A model generated the notes under the pieces. That model saw only the letters and a list, made by a program, of their open reading frames with translations. It had not been told where the DNA came from and searched no databases. From positions 62,001 through 126,000 of the forward strand of contig JAPOZM010000099.1 in NCBI GenBank assembly GCA_026706075.1: DNA of 64,000 bases, read 5' to 3'. This document shows, piece by piece, positions 1 to 8,291 of this stretch; the stretch's first letter is position 1; the number at the start of each line of letters is the position of its first letter. The stretch is from Gemmatimonadaceae bacterium. GTDB lineage: Bacteria > Latescibacterota > UBA2968 > UBA8231. Position numbers and translations under genes: made by a program.

Positions 1-2
1 GC

Positions 3-2588
3 TACCGGCCGGCCGGCAACCCGCTGGTCAGCTTCTACGACTGGGACATGGAGTGGCCGGCTGGACGCGTGGGGGCCGAGATCGTCTTCGGGCGCGCCGG
101 AGACGTGAGCGTGTACGAGTGGTCGCTGCCGGCGCTCGGGGCCACGCCGGAGGACGTGGTCCCTCTCGCCCCGGGCCACATCCTGCCCTTCGATCTGGTC
201 GCCGTCGACAGCGACGAGCCGGGCGACACCTCGTCCTGGATCGCCTGGGGCCGGGGCCGGCCCAAGAGCCGGTCCGAGCGCGTGGGCCGGCTGATCCTGG
301 CCGACCCCGGGCCGGGGACCCTGGAGGTGCGGGCCCTCTCCTCCGGCGCCCCCGTGGCCGGCGCCCGCCTCGAGCTGTGGCGCGACGGGGAGCTGGTGCT
401 GGCGGACGAGACCGACGACGACGGCCTGGCGCGGCACTGGCTGCCCCCCGGGCGCTACACCGTGGCCGCCGCTCCCCGCGGATACGAGTCCTACCGGCGC
501 CAGGTGGAGGTCCCTGCCGGCGGCTCCGTGCGGGTGACCGCGCCCCTCGTGGACCGGGGCACGCGGTTCCACGTGGACGACGATGCGTCACCCGGCGGCG
601 ACGGCAGCGCGGGGCATCCCCTCGGGACGATCCAGGAGGCCCTGAACGCCGTCAGCTACGGCGACACCGTGCAGCTGGCGCCCGGCGTCTACCGCCGGCC
701 CCTGGAGCTGATCAGCGGGGTCACCATCCTCGGCGCCGGCCCCGATCGGACGCGGGTCACGGGGGAGGCCCACTGGGGCCTGGCCCGGCGCCCCTTCATC
801 GAGTACTACAACGGCCTGTGGAGCGTGAAGCTGCGCGACGTGGTCATGGACGGCTTCACCCTCGAGGAGGGGGAGAGGTACCCGGCCCGCCCGGCCCGGG
901 AGGTCTCGGACGGTCTCGCTCTGGCCATGGCGGTGGACGCCGCCGACCCGGCCGCCGTCCGGGACATCCTCGAACGCGCTCCCGGGACGGCCTCGGACCG
1001 CATCCTGTCACCCGACGCCGACCCCCGGGGCAGCACCTTCCTGCACCGCATCGTCAGCGTCTACGCCGACGCCACCGACGCCGAGCACGAGATCGCCCGG
1101 CTGCTGATCGAGCACGGCGCCGACATCAACGCCCTCGGCGGCCAGGCCCGGGGCCGCGGCGAGACCGCCCTCGGCTACGCCGGGTTCTTCGCCGACTCCC
1201 GCCTGGTGGAGCTCTACCTCGCCCACGGCGGCGACCCCAACCACGTCAACCCGACGGGGGGGACGCCCGTGGACGCCACCGCCCGCGAGGGGTCGCACCA
1301 GCGCGACCGGCCCACCTTCATCCCCGCCTTCGAGGCCCTGGTTCGCGGGGGCGGGCCCTACCACCTGGGGCACCTCGTCCTGTTGGGCCACACGGAGCGC
1401 CTCGCGGCCGATCTCGACGGGGATCCCGATCTCGTCCACCAGCCGATTCCCCTCCGGTACGAGCCGGACGAGCGAGTCACCCCCCTCCATCAGGCCGTCA
1501 ACACCCACGACGAGGAGATCGGCCGCCTCCTGCTCGACCGCGGGGCCCGCGTCGACGCCGTCGACAGCCGGGGGCGGACACCCCTGCACATGGCAGCCGG
1601 CAACGGCTCGGCCCCCGGGTTCGTCGAGCTGCTCCTCGAGAGGGGCGCCGACCTCGAGGCCCTCGACGCCGACGGCCGCTCCCCCCTGGCGCGAGCCGTC
1701 TACAACCGGCGGCAGGAGAAGCCGGCCCTGCTCATGGAGCGGGGGGCCCGCGTCGACCTGTTCTCCGCCGCCGCCCTCGGAGACGCGGAACGCGTGCGGG
1801 ACCTGCTCGCCGAGGACCCGAAGCGGGTCCACGCCCGGGATGCGGACGGGAAATCGGTCCTCGGAGTCGCCCTCGATCACGGGCAGGAGGGGCTAATCGA
1901 CCTGCTCCGCGGGCACGGGCTCGACGACCCCGACGCCGAGCGCCGGATCCTGGCCCGCGCCGCCCTGACCGGGGCCGCGGGTCTGACCGAGGCGATGGCG
2001 GCGGGCGACGCGGAAGGGGTGCGCAGCCGCATCGGGGAAGGCGACTGGCTGACCGTCGGGCCCGGCGGCGCCCAGCTGTTCGACGGGGAGACGCTGCAGG
2101 GGTGGTGGCCGCTCACCGGCGGGTGGCGCATCGAGGAAGGACGCCTTCATGCGGCGACCTCTCGCCGCATCCAGTTCCTGCTCTCCCAGTGGATCGCGCC
2201 CGGACCCTTCGAGCTGCGGGCCCAGGTGCAGCTGCTGGAGCGCGGCCTGAACGACGGCAAGATGCTGGGGTTCCTGGACGCCGCCGGCCGCTATGTGCAG
2301 ATCACCCTCGACGACGAGCCGGACCGGCTCACCCTCCTGACCGGGCACAAGCACTTCGACGCCGACGGGGTGTATGGCACATGGAACGTGGAGAGCTCCG
2401 CCGACCTGCCCATGGAGGAGGGCGAGTGGTACGAGGTGGTCTGCCGGATCGACGGTTCCACCTTCACGGCCACGGCCGGGGAGGCCCGGCTGAGCCATCC
2501 CTTCGAGGTCGAGTTCCCCGTCTTCCTGTGGCTGGAGGTTCAGCGCACCGGGGGGGCTTTCCGGGGGCTGAGGATGCAGGGGCTGTGA
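3..2588 (+). CDS. Multidomain ankyrin-repeat protein with sugar-binding and DUF1080-like domains (5' partial)
   Basis: The frame is already open at the left edge, so the start lies outside the window. Counting from the in-frame ATG at 48, residues 1-85 resemble the end of a CBM9-like sugar-binding domain (WIAWGRG, SERVGRL). Residues 90-165 look like a carboxypeptidase-regulatory beta domain. Residues 174-240 look like the start of a DUF1565 pectin-lyase-type helix (PLGTIQEAL, VQLAPGVY). About 290-680 are ankyrin repeats (LLIEHGADINA, LLLERGADLEA). Residues 688-846 match the DUF1080 / 3-keto-disaccharide hydrolase lectin-like fold (LFDGETLQGWW). This suggests a carbohydrate-binding, probably exported protein, although no signal peptide is visible because the N-terminus is missing. 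The domain calls are by eye; the substrate is unknown. Confidence 0.85.
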   Translation, partial: YRPAGNPLVSFYDWDMEWPAGRVGAEIVFGRAGDVSVYEWSLPALGATPEDVVPLAPGHILPFDLVAVDSDEPGDTSSWIAWGRGRPKSRSERVGRLILADPGPGTLEVRALSSGAPVAGARLELWRDGELVLADETDDDGLARHWLPPGRYTVAAAPRGYESYRRQVEVPAGGSVRVTAPLVDRGTRFHVDDDASPGGDGSAGHPLGTIQEALNAVSYGDTVQLAPGVYRRPLELISGVTILGAGPDRTRVTGEAHWGLARRPFIEYYNGLWSVKLRDVVMDGFTLEEGERYPARPAREVSDGLALAMAVDAADPAAVRDILERAPGTASDRILSPDADPRGSTFLHRIVSVYADATDAEHEIARLLIEHGADINALGGQARGRGETALGYAGFFADSRLVELYLAHGGDPNHVNPTGGTPVDATAREGSHQRDRPTFIPAFEALVRGGGPYHLGHLVLLGHTERLAADLDGDPDLVHQPIPLRYEPDERVTPLHQAVNTHDEEIGRLLLDRGARVDAVDSRGRTPLHMAAGNGSAPGFVELLLERGADLEALDADGRSPLARAVYNRRQEKPALLMERGARVDLFSAAALGDAERVRDLLAEDPKRVHARDADGKSVLGVALDHGQEGLIDLLRGHGLDDPDAERRILARAALTGAAGLTEAMAAGDAEGVRSRIGEGDWLTVGPGGAQLFDGETLQGWWPLTGGWRIEEGRLHAATSRRIQFLLSQWIAPGPFELRAQVQLLERGLNDGKMLGFLDAAGRYVQITLDDEPDRLTLLTGHKHFDADGVYGTWNVESSADLPMEEGEWYEVVCRIDGSTFTATAGEARLSHPFEVEFPVFLWLEVQRTGGAFRGLRMQGL

Positions 2589-2635
2589 ACCACCGGCGCA
2601 GGGGCAGGCGAAGCGATCGAGGCCTGGCGGCGACT

Positions 2636-2941
2636 CTATTCCGGACGGCCCTCGGTGGTGTGACGATCGATGTCCATGGAGACGTGCAGGATGCGGATGA
2701 TCTGCAGGCAGCCGTCGGCCTGCCGGAAGAGAATGACGTGGCTCTGCTGGAGGTACGAGAAGAGGCCGGGACCGAGCTCGGGCCGCTGGTGCCAGAGTCC
2801 GGCGTTCCTCGTCAGCCAGGCGATCCGCACAAGGATCGCGTCGATGTAGCAGTCGGCCTGGGCCTCGTCCCACCGGTCGGCCGAGTAGGCCCAGATCGAG
2901 AGCAGGTCGTCCTCCGCCGCGGAGGACAGGACGAACTTCAC
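2636..2941 (-). CDS. ParE/RelE-family toxin
   Basis: A 101-residue protein with the ParE-type pattern: an N-terminal strand (MKFVLSSAAEDDL), a helix with W-A-Y-S-A-D-R-W, a central GLWHQRPELGPGLFSYL segment, and a C-terminal IIRILHVSMDID strand close to the family's I-x-R-I-L-H-x-R-M-D. Family members either poison DNA gyrase (ParE) or cleave mRNA (RelE), and sequence alone does not decide which applies here. The GTG start overlaps the stop of the upstream antitoxin by 4 bases (GTGA), so the two are translationally coupled. It is the second gene of a type II toxin-antitoxin operon. Confidence 0.85.
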   Translation of the reverse strand: MKFVLSSAAEDDLLSIWAYSADRWDEAQADCYIDAILVRIAWLTRNAGLWHQRPELGPGLFSYLQQSHVILFRQADGCLQIIRILHVSMDIDRHTTEGRPE

Positions 2942-3228
2942 GACGACGCTTTGCGCCCTCGGGCCTCTGCCTTGACTTGCCCGGCCAGTCGCTTGAGATC
3001 GGCCTCCTTGTACTCGGAGAAGCCCCCGCTCTCGATGGCGTCAATGCCTCGCTGCACCTCCGCGCGGAGCATCTCGAGCTTCCTCGCCTGGCTCTCGTCG
3101 AACTCTTCCTTGGATACGAGCACGGCCACGGGACGGCCATGCTTCTCGATCGTCACCGGTTCCATGCGGGCCGTGTCCAGGAGCCGGCCAAAGCGGGCCT
3201 TCGCTTCATGGGCTGAGATCACCTGCAT
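2938..3228 (-). CDS. Phd/YefM-family antitoxin
   Basis: A 96-residue antitoxin with the Phd/YefM N-terminal DNA-binding signature (MQVISAHEAKARFGRLLD, then PVTIEKHGRPVAVLVSKEEF) and a charged helical C-terminus that would wrap the toxin. I chose the ATG at 3228 because it has a GAAAGG ribosome-binding site six bases upstream (3235-3240); a TTG at 3246 would extend the protein by six residues but has no such site. It precedes and overlaps the ParE-like toxin. A candidate promoter with an overlapping palindrome lies just upstream, as expected for an autoregulated toxin-antitoxin operon. Confidence 0.85.
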   Translation of the reverse strand: MQVISAHEAKARFGRLLDTARMEPVTIEKHGRPVAVLVSKEEFDESQARKLEMLRAEVQRGIDAIESGGFSEYKEADLKRLAGQVKAEARGRKASS

Positions 3229-3261
3229 TCCGTGCCTTTCGGTCAATAGGGCCTGATTAAC

Positions 3262-3292
3262 CCAATTTAGCCGAATTGGACGATTTGTTCAA
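3262..3292 (-). promoter_or_regulatory. Candidate promoter and operator of the toxin-antitoxin operon
   Basis: On the minus strand a TTGAAC -35-like box (3287-3292) is followed after exactly 17 bases by a TAAATT -10-like box (3264-3269), each matching the sigma-70 consensus at four of six positions. The inverted repeat CCAATT-TAGCCG-AATTGG (3262-3279) overlaps the -10 box. Transcription would start about 30 bases before the antitoxin ATG. Phd/YefM antitoxins usually repress their own promoter through such palindromes; binding here is inferred. Confidence 0.5.
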
Positions 3293-3418
3293 AGAGCGGG
3301 AGTGGAGCCCATGAGAATCCTGGCGGCCAACGCCGGAAGCACCATCCACAAGTACACAGCCTTGGCGGCCGCAGCCCTCGTGCTGAACGGCCCCGCCGCC
3401 GCTACCAAGGAGAACGGT

Positions 3419-4441
3419 ATGGCATCGGAAGTGACGGGCGCGGACTCCGCCTCAGGATCAGGCCGCGTGCAGCTCGACCTGCAGACCCGGACCACCGGCA
3501 GCTTCGCCGGCTGCCTCCAGCCGGCCCTGCGCGCCACCGGCGTCGACTGGTCCCTGGAGCACCTGCGCGGCTACCTCGGCCCCGCCTTCGCCTTCAGCAT
3601 GGAGCCCGGCGGCGGCCGCCTGAGCCAGGCCGAGAACTACGAGTGGCACCACTTCTACGGCATGCTCGACTTCCTCGAGCACGAGAGCGTCAGCGTCGCC
3701 CTCAAGGGGGTCATCGCGGTCCCGCCGGAGGAGCACGACGCCGCCAAGGCCCGGGGGTGGGAGATGGTCCGCCGCGCCCTCGACGACGGGTACCCCGCCA
3801 TCGTCTGGCAGGCCATGACCTTGGAGACCAAACAATCCGGCCGGCGTCCCATCCCCTTCCTGTGGAGCCTGATCACCGGCTACGACGAGGAGGCCGGGAC
3901 CTACAGCGCCCACCACGGCGCCGCCGGGGACTTCACCATCGGCTGGGACGCCTTCGGCCACTCCGACCCGGTGAACTGGTTCTGCATCATGGTCTTCCGG
4001 CCGCTGACGGAACCCTTCGACGGCGCCGCCGCCAGCCGCAAGGCCGTCGAACAGGCCCTCGAAGCCTCCCGGGGGGAGCGTCCCGGGGTCCGGGCGCCGG
4101 CCCACGGCCTGGCCGCCTGGGAGATGTGGCTCCAGGCCTTCCGCGACGGCACCGTCGACGTCCCCGCCGTCGGGGGCCACGCGGCCTTCCTGATCGAGGC
4201 CCGGAGGGCCGCGGCCACCTACCTGCGGGACGTGGAGCCCCACTTCCCGGAGACCGCCCGGGCGGCCCTGGGGACAGCGGCCGACAGCTACGACCGGGTG
4301 GCGGCCCGTATCTCGGAGCTGCGCGCCCTGTGCGCCGCGGATGAGCCGGACCTGCCACGGGCGGCCGAGGTTCTTGCCACCGCCCTCGAAGCGGAGAGCG
4401 CCGCGCTGGCCTTGCTGCAGCAGGCCCTGGACGCCAACTGA
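3419..4441 (+). CDS. C39/BtrH-like papain-fold protein
   Basis: I chose the ATG at 3419 because AAGGAG sits six bases upstream; an in-frame GTG at 3302 or ATG at 3311 would add about 36-39 residues (IHKYTALAAAALVLNG), a weak hydrophobic stretch. Near the start, FAGCLQPALRATGVDWSLE is the Cys-containing helix typical of BtrH-N/C39-like folds. A later YSAHHGAAG segment could supply the His of a Cys-His pair. The C-terminal third is helical and rich in Ala, Arg and Glu. Relatives include peptidases and acyl-transfer enzymes; no substrate is evident. It lies between the toxin-antitoxin pair and the ankyrin genes, in the ankyrin-gene direction. Confidence 0.55.
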   Translation: MASEVTGADSASGSGRVQLDLQTRTTGSFAGCLQPALRATGVDWSLEHLRGYLGPAFAFSMEPGGGRLSQAENYEWHHFYGMLDFLEHESVSVALKGVIAVPPEEHDAAKARGWEMVRRALDDGYPAIVWQAMTLETKQSGRRPIPFLWSLITGYDEEAGTYSAHHGAAGDFTIGWDAFGHSDPVNWFCIMVFRPLTEPFDGAAASRKAVEQALEASRGERPGVRAPAHGLAAWEMWLQAFRDGTVDVPAVGGHAAFLIEARRAAATYLRDVEPHFPETARAALGTAADSYDRVAARISELRALCAADEPDLPRAAEVLATALEAESAALALLQQALDAN

Positions 4442-4446
4442 CGAGG

Positions 4447-4581
4447 ATGGCCGCCGAGACCACCCGCCGCCGCCCCGCGGCCGTGGCGGAGAAGGGGCAC
4501 GCCCTGGCGCGGTTCCTCCTCGACCGGGGCGCCCGGAACGCCCGGCTCTCGGCCGCCGACCCGGGGGTCGGCGCACCATGA
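4447..4581 (+). CDS. Short ankyrin-like remnant or leader ORF (44 aa)
   Basis: A 44-codon frame starts 5 bases after the preceding stop and ends in an ATGA overlap with the glycosidase-ankyrin gene. Its middle, ALARFLLDRGARNARLSA, reads like half of an ankyrin repeat. There is no convincing Shine-Dalgarno site. It may be a decayed ankyrin gene end or a small translated leader that couples the two genes. Confidence 0.35.
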   Translation: MAAETTRRRPAAVAEKGHALARFLLDRGARNARLSAADPGVGAP

Positions 4582-7175
4582 AACTGAAGGACTCCATGGA
4601 GCTGGGCGGCCGCCACCTGCTCGGATGGCTCGACCCGGAGCGGGACCACCTGCCGGCCGGAAGCTGGGCGATCACCCACGACCTGGGCCGGTGGTGGGAC
4701 GCCATGCTGCGCCTGGAGGCGGCCACCGGGTTCGTCATCCCCGGCCACTTGGAGGGCGCCAGCCTGCGCAACCTGCACTGGCTAACCGACAACCCCGACG
4801 GCCTGCTGTGGGTGCCCCGGGGGCTCGACTGGCAGAAGATGAAGTTCGAGTTCCACAGCTTCCGCGAGGGCATCCTCGCCTTCGCCGCCCTGGCCCACTT
4901 CCGCGGCAGCGCCTGGGCGAGGCAGGCCGGCCGCCGCTACCTCGAGTCGATCGACCGGGGACTCCGCCCCGACGGCTCGTGGGACGTGAACGCCTTCGCC
5001 TACATCGACGAGTACCGGCGCGGCGACAACCTGGAGCCCGGCCACACGCCGGAGAACGAGACCCGCTTCCAGCTGACCGTCTCCCACGGCCGCTGCATCG
5101 AGGCGCTGATCTGGTATCACCGGTGGACGGGCGACCCCCTGGCCATGGACCTGGCCGACCGCCTGGCGGCGTTCCACCTGTCGTACTCCACCAACGACGA
5201 GGGCACCGTCCCTGAGCATCTCGCGGCGGCGGACAGCCCGCAGGGCGACCGGCAGTCCTACCTATACACCCTGTGCGGCCTGCTGCTCTACGGCGTGACC
5301 ACGGGTCAGGCGGAGTACGTCGACGCCGTGGTCCGCACCTATGGCACGGGGGTGCCGCGGATCGTCAACGAGTGCGGCTGGGTGGCCCACGACCTCGGCC
5401 GCCTGGTCTTCCCCGACGAGACCGGCAATCCCCTGGCCAACACCGAGTCGACGGGAGCCGCGGCGCGGCTGGCCTTGTGGATGGCCATCCACCACGACGC
5501 CCGCTGCTACGACGACGTGGAGCGCCTGGTGCGGGCCCGCCTCTTTCCCGGACAGACCACGGAGGCGGACCAGCAGGAGCTTCCCGAGGAGGCCCGGGAT
5601 GCCAAGGCGATCGGAGGGTGGGGGGGCAACGACTACCCGCACGCGGGGAAGGGCTACAACCCCAGCGGCACCGCCGAGATCGTGCACACCATGAGCGCCA
5701 TCTACCGGAACGTGGCGACCCGCGGTCAGAACGGACTGTCCGTCAACCTGCACTTCGACTACGAGGACAAGGGCCTGCGGGTGGCCGTCGAGCGCGACAC
5801 GGCCGCCCGGCTCACGGTCGTGCCCAGGGGCCGCGACGACGTGCGGCTGCGCCTGCCGGGTTGGGCTCCGGCCGGCAGCGTGCGGATCACCGTCGACGGC
5901 GAGGCCGTTCCCGTGCGCCGGGTCGGGGCCTACGCCTGCCTGACGCGGGAGCAGGTCAGGGCGGGAAGCGAGATCGTCTTGAGCCACGACCTTCCGGTGC
6001 GGCGGACCCGGGAGACGATGCCGGCGGGGGAGACCTACGAGTTCGCCTGGAAGGGCGACGAGATCACGGGCGTGCATCCCAACGAGCAGCCCCTGCCGTT
6101 CTATCCCACCCTGGACGATCCCGAGGGGACGGAGGAGGTGGCCGGCGAACCCGGCGAGAGACCCGGGGTCGAAGCCTGGTTCGAGGCGGTCCGCTCCAGG
6201 GATCTCGACCGGGTGCGGGCTGTCCTCGACGCGGATCCCTCCCTCGTGGACCGGCGGATCGCCGACGGCTTCGCCGAGCCCTGGAGGGAGGCCGCTCCCG
6301 GGGACCGCAAGAGCAACACGGCCCTCCACTGGGCGTCGGTGCGCGGCTGGCAGAAAGGGTCCCTCGCCGGCCTCGCGAAAACCCTCATCGACTACGGGGC
6401 CGATGTCGACGCCATGGGCTACAACGGCAACAAGGGCGTGGCGCCGGCCGTGGTCCTGGCCGCCTGGGAGGGGGACCTCGAGGTGCTGCGCGTGCTGCTG
6501 GAGAACGGCGCCGACCCCAACCGCCCGGCCTCGGCCGAGTCGGCCCTCTACGCCGCCATCGAGCACACGGACCCGGACGCGCCCGAGCCCAACAAGGTGA
6601 GCCTGCTGCTGGAGCACGGCGCCGAGCACGACGTCTTCACCGCGGCCATGACCGGCCGGACCGACCTGGTGGAGTCGCTGCTGGACGAGTACGACCCGCT
6701 CCTCGAGCGCCGCAGCCTCAAGCGCAACCGCACGCCCCTGGAGGAGGCGGTCCACTTCGGGCGGTGGGAGACGGCGGAGCGGCTCGTCGAGAGGGGGGCC
6801 ACCGTCTCCGTCCACGCCGCCGCGGCCCTGGGGCGGACAGACCTCCTGGCGCGGATCCTGGACGCCGACGGGCAGCAGCTGGAGGCGCGGGACGACAGCC
6901 GGGAGACGCCCCTGCTCATGGCCGCCCGCCACGGCCGCGGCGAAGCCGTCGAGCTGCTGTTGGGCAGGGGAGCGGACCCCGACACCGAGAACCGCTGGCA
7001 GATCGGCGCCCTGCGCGAGGCGGTCGGAGGAGGCCACGCGCGGGCGGTGGAACTGCTCCTGGCGGCCGGCGCCGATCCGACGAAGGTCGACCGCGCCGGA
7101 AGGACCGCCGGCGAGCTGGCCGATCCCGGGGACCGGGCGCTGATCGAGGTGCTCGACCGGTACGGCGCGCGATGA
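4578..7175 (+). CDS. GH127-like glycosidase fused to ankyrin repeats
   Basis: An 865-residue protein. Residues 1-375 form a helical, six-hairpin-type domain (SWAITHDLGRWWDAML; later GGWGGNDYPHAGKGYN). About 385-490 match the beta domain following beta-L-arabinofuranosidase (GH127) barrels: V-R-L-R-L-P-G-W-A, then a G-A-Y-x-x-L-T-R strand and an I-V-L-S-H-D-L-P strand. From about 510 the rest is ankyrin repeats (LLENGADPNR, LLGRGADPDTENRW). No signal peptide is visible. The frame extends upstream to 4341, but the ATG at 4578 sits in an ATGA overlap and begins the recognisable domain. Family assignment is by motif; activity is unproven. It is coupled to the next ankyrin gene by another ATGA overlap. 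Confidence 0.75.
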   Translation: MKLKDSMELGGRHLLGWLDPERDHLPAGSWAITHDLGRWWDAMLRLEAATGFVIPGHLEGASLRNLHWLTDNPDGLLWVPRGLDWQKMKFEFHSFREGILAFAALAHFRGSAWARQAGRRYLESIDRGLRPDGSWDVNAFAYIDEYRRGDNLEPGHTPENETRFQLTVSHGRCIEALIWYHRWTGDPLAMDLADRLAAFHLSYSTNDEGTVPEHLAAADSPQGDRQSYLYTLCGLLLYGVTTGQAEYVDAVVRTYGTGVPRIVNECGWVAHDLGRLVFPDETGNPLANTESTGAAARLALWMAIHHDARCYDDVERLVRARLFPGQTTEADQQELPEEARDAKAIGGWGGNDYPHAGKGYNPSGTAEIVHTMSAIYRNVATRGQNGLSVNLHFDYEDKGLRVAVERDTAARLTVVPRGRDDVRLRLPGWAPAGSVRITVDGEAVPVRRVGAYACLTREQVRAGSEIVLSHDLPVRRTRETMPAGETYEFAWKGDEITGVHPNEQPLPFYPTLDDPEGTEEVAGEPGERPGVEAWFEAVRSRDLDRVRAVLDADPSLVDRRIADGFAEPWREAAPGDRKSNTALHWASVRGWQKGSLAGLAKTLIDYGADVDAMGYNGNKGVAPAVVLAAWEGDLEVLRVLLENGADPNRPASAESALYAAIEHTDPDAPEPNKVSLLLEHGAEHDVFTAAMTGRTDLVESLLDEYDPLLERRSLKRNRTPLEEAVHFGRWETAERLVERGATVSVHAAAALGRTDLLARILDADGQQLEARDDSRETPLLMAARHGRGEAVELLLGRGADPDTENRWQIGALREAVGGGHARAVELLLAAGADPTKVDRAGRTAGELADPGDRALIEVLDRYGAR

Positions 7176-8272
7176 CACCGGGACAGACGAAGGGGTTCTG
7201 GCAGCGGGCCTTCCTCCCCGAGGAGCACCGCCCCCTCACGCCCGCCGAGTCGGCGCTGGTCATCGCCGCCACCTACGGCGAGGCCTGGTCCGAGCAGAAG
7301 AGCCTCAACAGCTACACCCTGAGGGCCCATCACCTGTCACCCGACGTCGGCCGCATGACGGAGCTGATCGAGGCGGAGCCCGGCCTCCTCGAGTCGATCG
7401 GCCCGGCCCTCGCCTGCCTGACCACGACCCTCCCCGGATGCGCGGCGAGCCTGAAGCTCCTGCTGGAGCGCGGCGTGCCCCTGCGCATCGACCCGGGGGA
7501 GTACAACGTCCTCCACGAGGCCAGGGCCGAGACGGCGCGGGTCGTCTTTGAGGCGGGCGCCGCGGATGCAACCGGGGTGGCGCCCACGGTCCACACGGGC
7601 TGGCCGAACAACGTCTCCCTGCTCTACTGGCCCGCCGTCTTCGGCGGCAGCGAGGACGCGGTGGAGCACGTCGAGGTCCTGCTCGACTACGGCGCCGATC
7701 CCGAGGTCAGGATCCAGGGCAACGGCGAGCGCGGGAACACGGTCCTGCAGGAGGCGGTCTCCCCCTACGGTCCCGGTCACGAGGGGAAACGGCGCGTGGC
7801 CCGCAAGCTGATCGAGCGCGGCGCCTTCTACGACGTGCTCTCCGCCTGCGGCCTGGACGACCTGAAGCGAGTGCGCGAGTGCGCGCGCCAGATCGATGTC
7901 ACCGCCTTCCGCGGCGAGGCCGACATGACGCCCCTCCACTGGGCGGCTCGATCGAATGCCCTGACCTGCACGAGATGGCTGCTGGACCGCGGCGCCGAGA
8001 TCGAGGCGCTCACCAGGGCGCACAACACGCCCCTGCACCTGGCGGCGGAGCGGGGGGCGGCCGAGGCCGTGTGGCTGCTCGTCGGACGCGGCGCCGACAT
8101 GAGCGCCCAGGACAGGAAGGGCCGCACACCTCTGCACCGGGCGACCTACAACGGACACGTCGACGCCGCCGAGGCGCTGATCGTCTGCGGCGCCGACACG
8201 AGGATCGAGACGAGGACGGGCAAGACGCCCCTGCAGCTGGCCCAGATGGACTGCAGGTTCCTGCGGGGCTGA
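7172..8272 (+). CDS. Ankyrin-repeat protein
   Basis: A 366-residue protein whose ATG overlaps the stop of the glycosidase-ankyrin gene (ATGA). The first 90 residues (PEEHRPLTPAESALVIAATYGE) are not repeats. From about residue 90, ankyrin units follow: LKLLLERGVPLRI, VEVLLDYGADPEV, RKLIERGAFYDV, then three near-consensus repeats at the C-terminus (TPLHLAAERGAAEAVWLLVGRG, TPLHRATYNGHVDAAEALI, TPLQLAQ). No signal peptide or membrane segment is visible. Ankyrin repeats bind proteins; the partner is unknown. Coupling to the glycosidase gene suggests a joint role. Confidence 0.8.
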   Translation: MTPGQTKGFWQRAFLPEEHRPLTPAESALVIAATYGEAWSEQKSLNSYTLRAHHLSPDVGRMTELIEAEPGLLESIGPALACLTTTLPGCAASLKLLLERGVPLRIDPGEYNVLHEARAETARVVFEAGAADATGVAPTVHTGWPNNVSLLYWPAVFGGSEDAVEHVEVLLDYGADPEVRIQGNGERGNTVLQEAVSPYGPGHEGKRRVARKLIERGAFYDVLSACGLDDLKRVRECARQIDVTAFRGEADMTPLHWAARSNALTCTRWLLDRGAEIEALTRAHNTPLHLAAERGAAEAVWLLVGRGADMSAQDRKGRTPLHRATYNGHVDAAEALIVCGADTRIETRTGKTPLQLAQMDCRFLRG

Positions 8273-8291
8273 TCGCCAGGGGATTCATCCT

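Noticed and set aside
53..3256. A 1067-residue plus-strand frame over the first gene and the toxin-antitoxin pair
   Set aside because: Its sequence is Arg/Gly/Pro-rich and lacks domain motifs; the frame at 3-2588 contains all recognisable domains.
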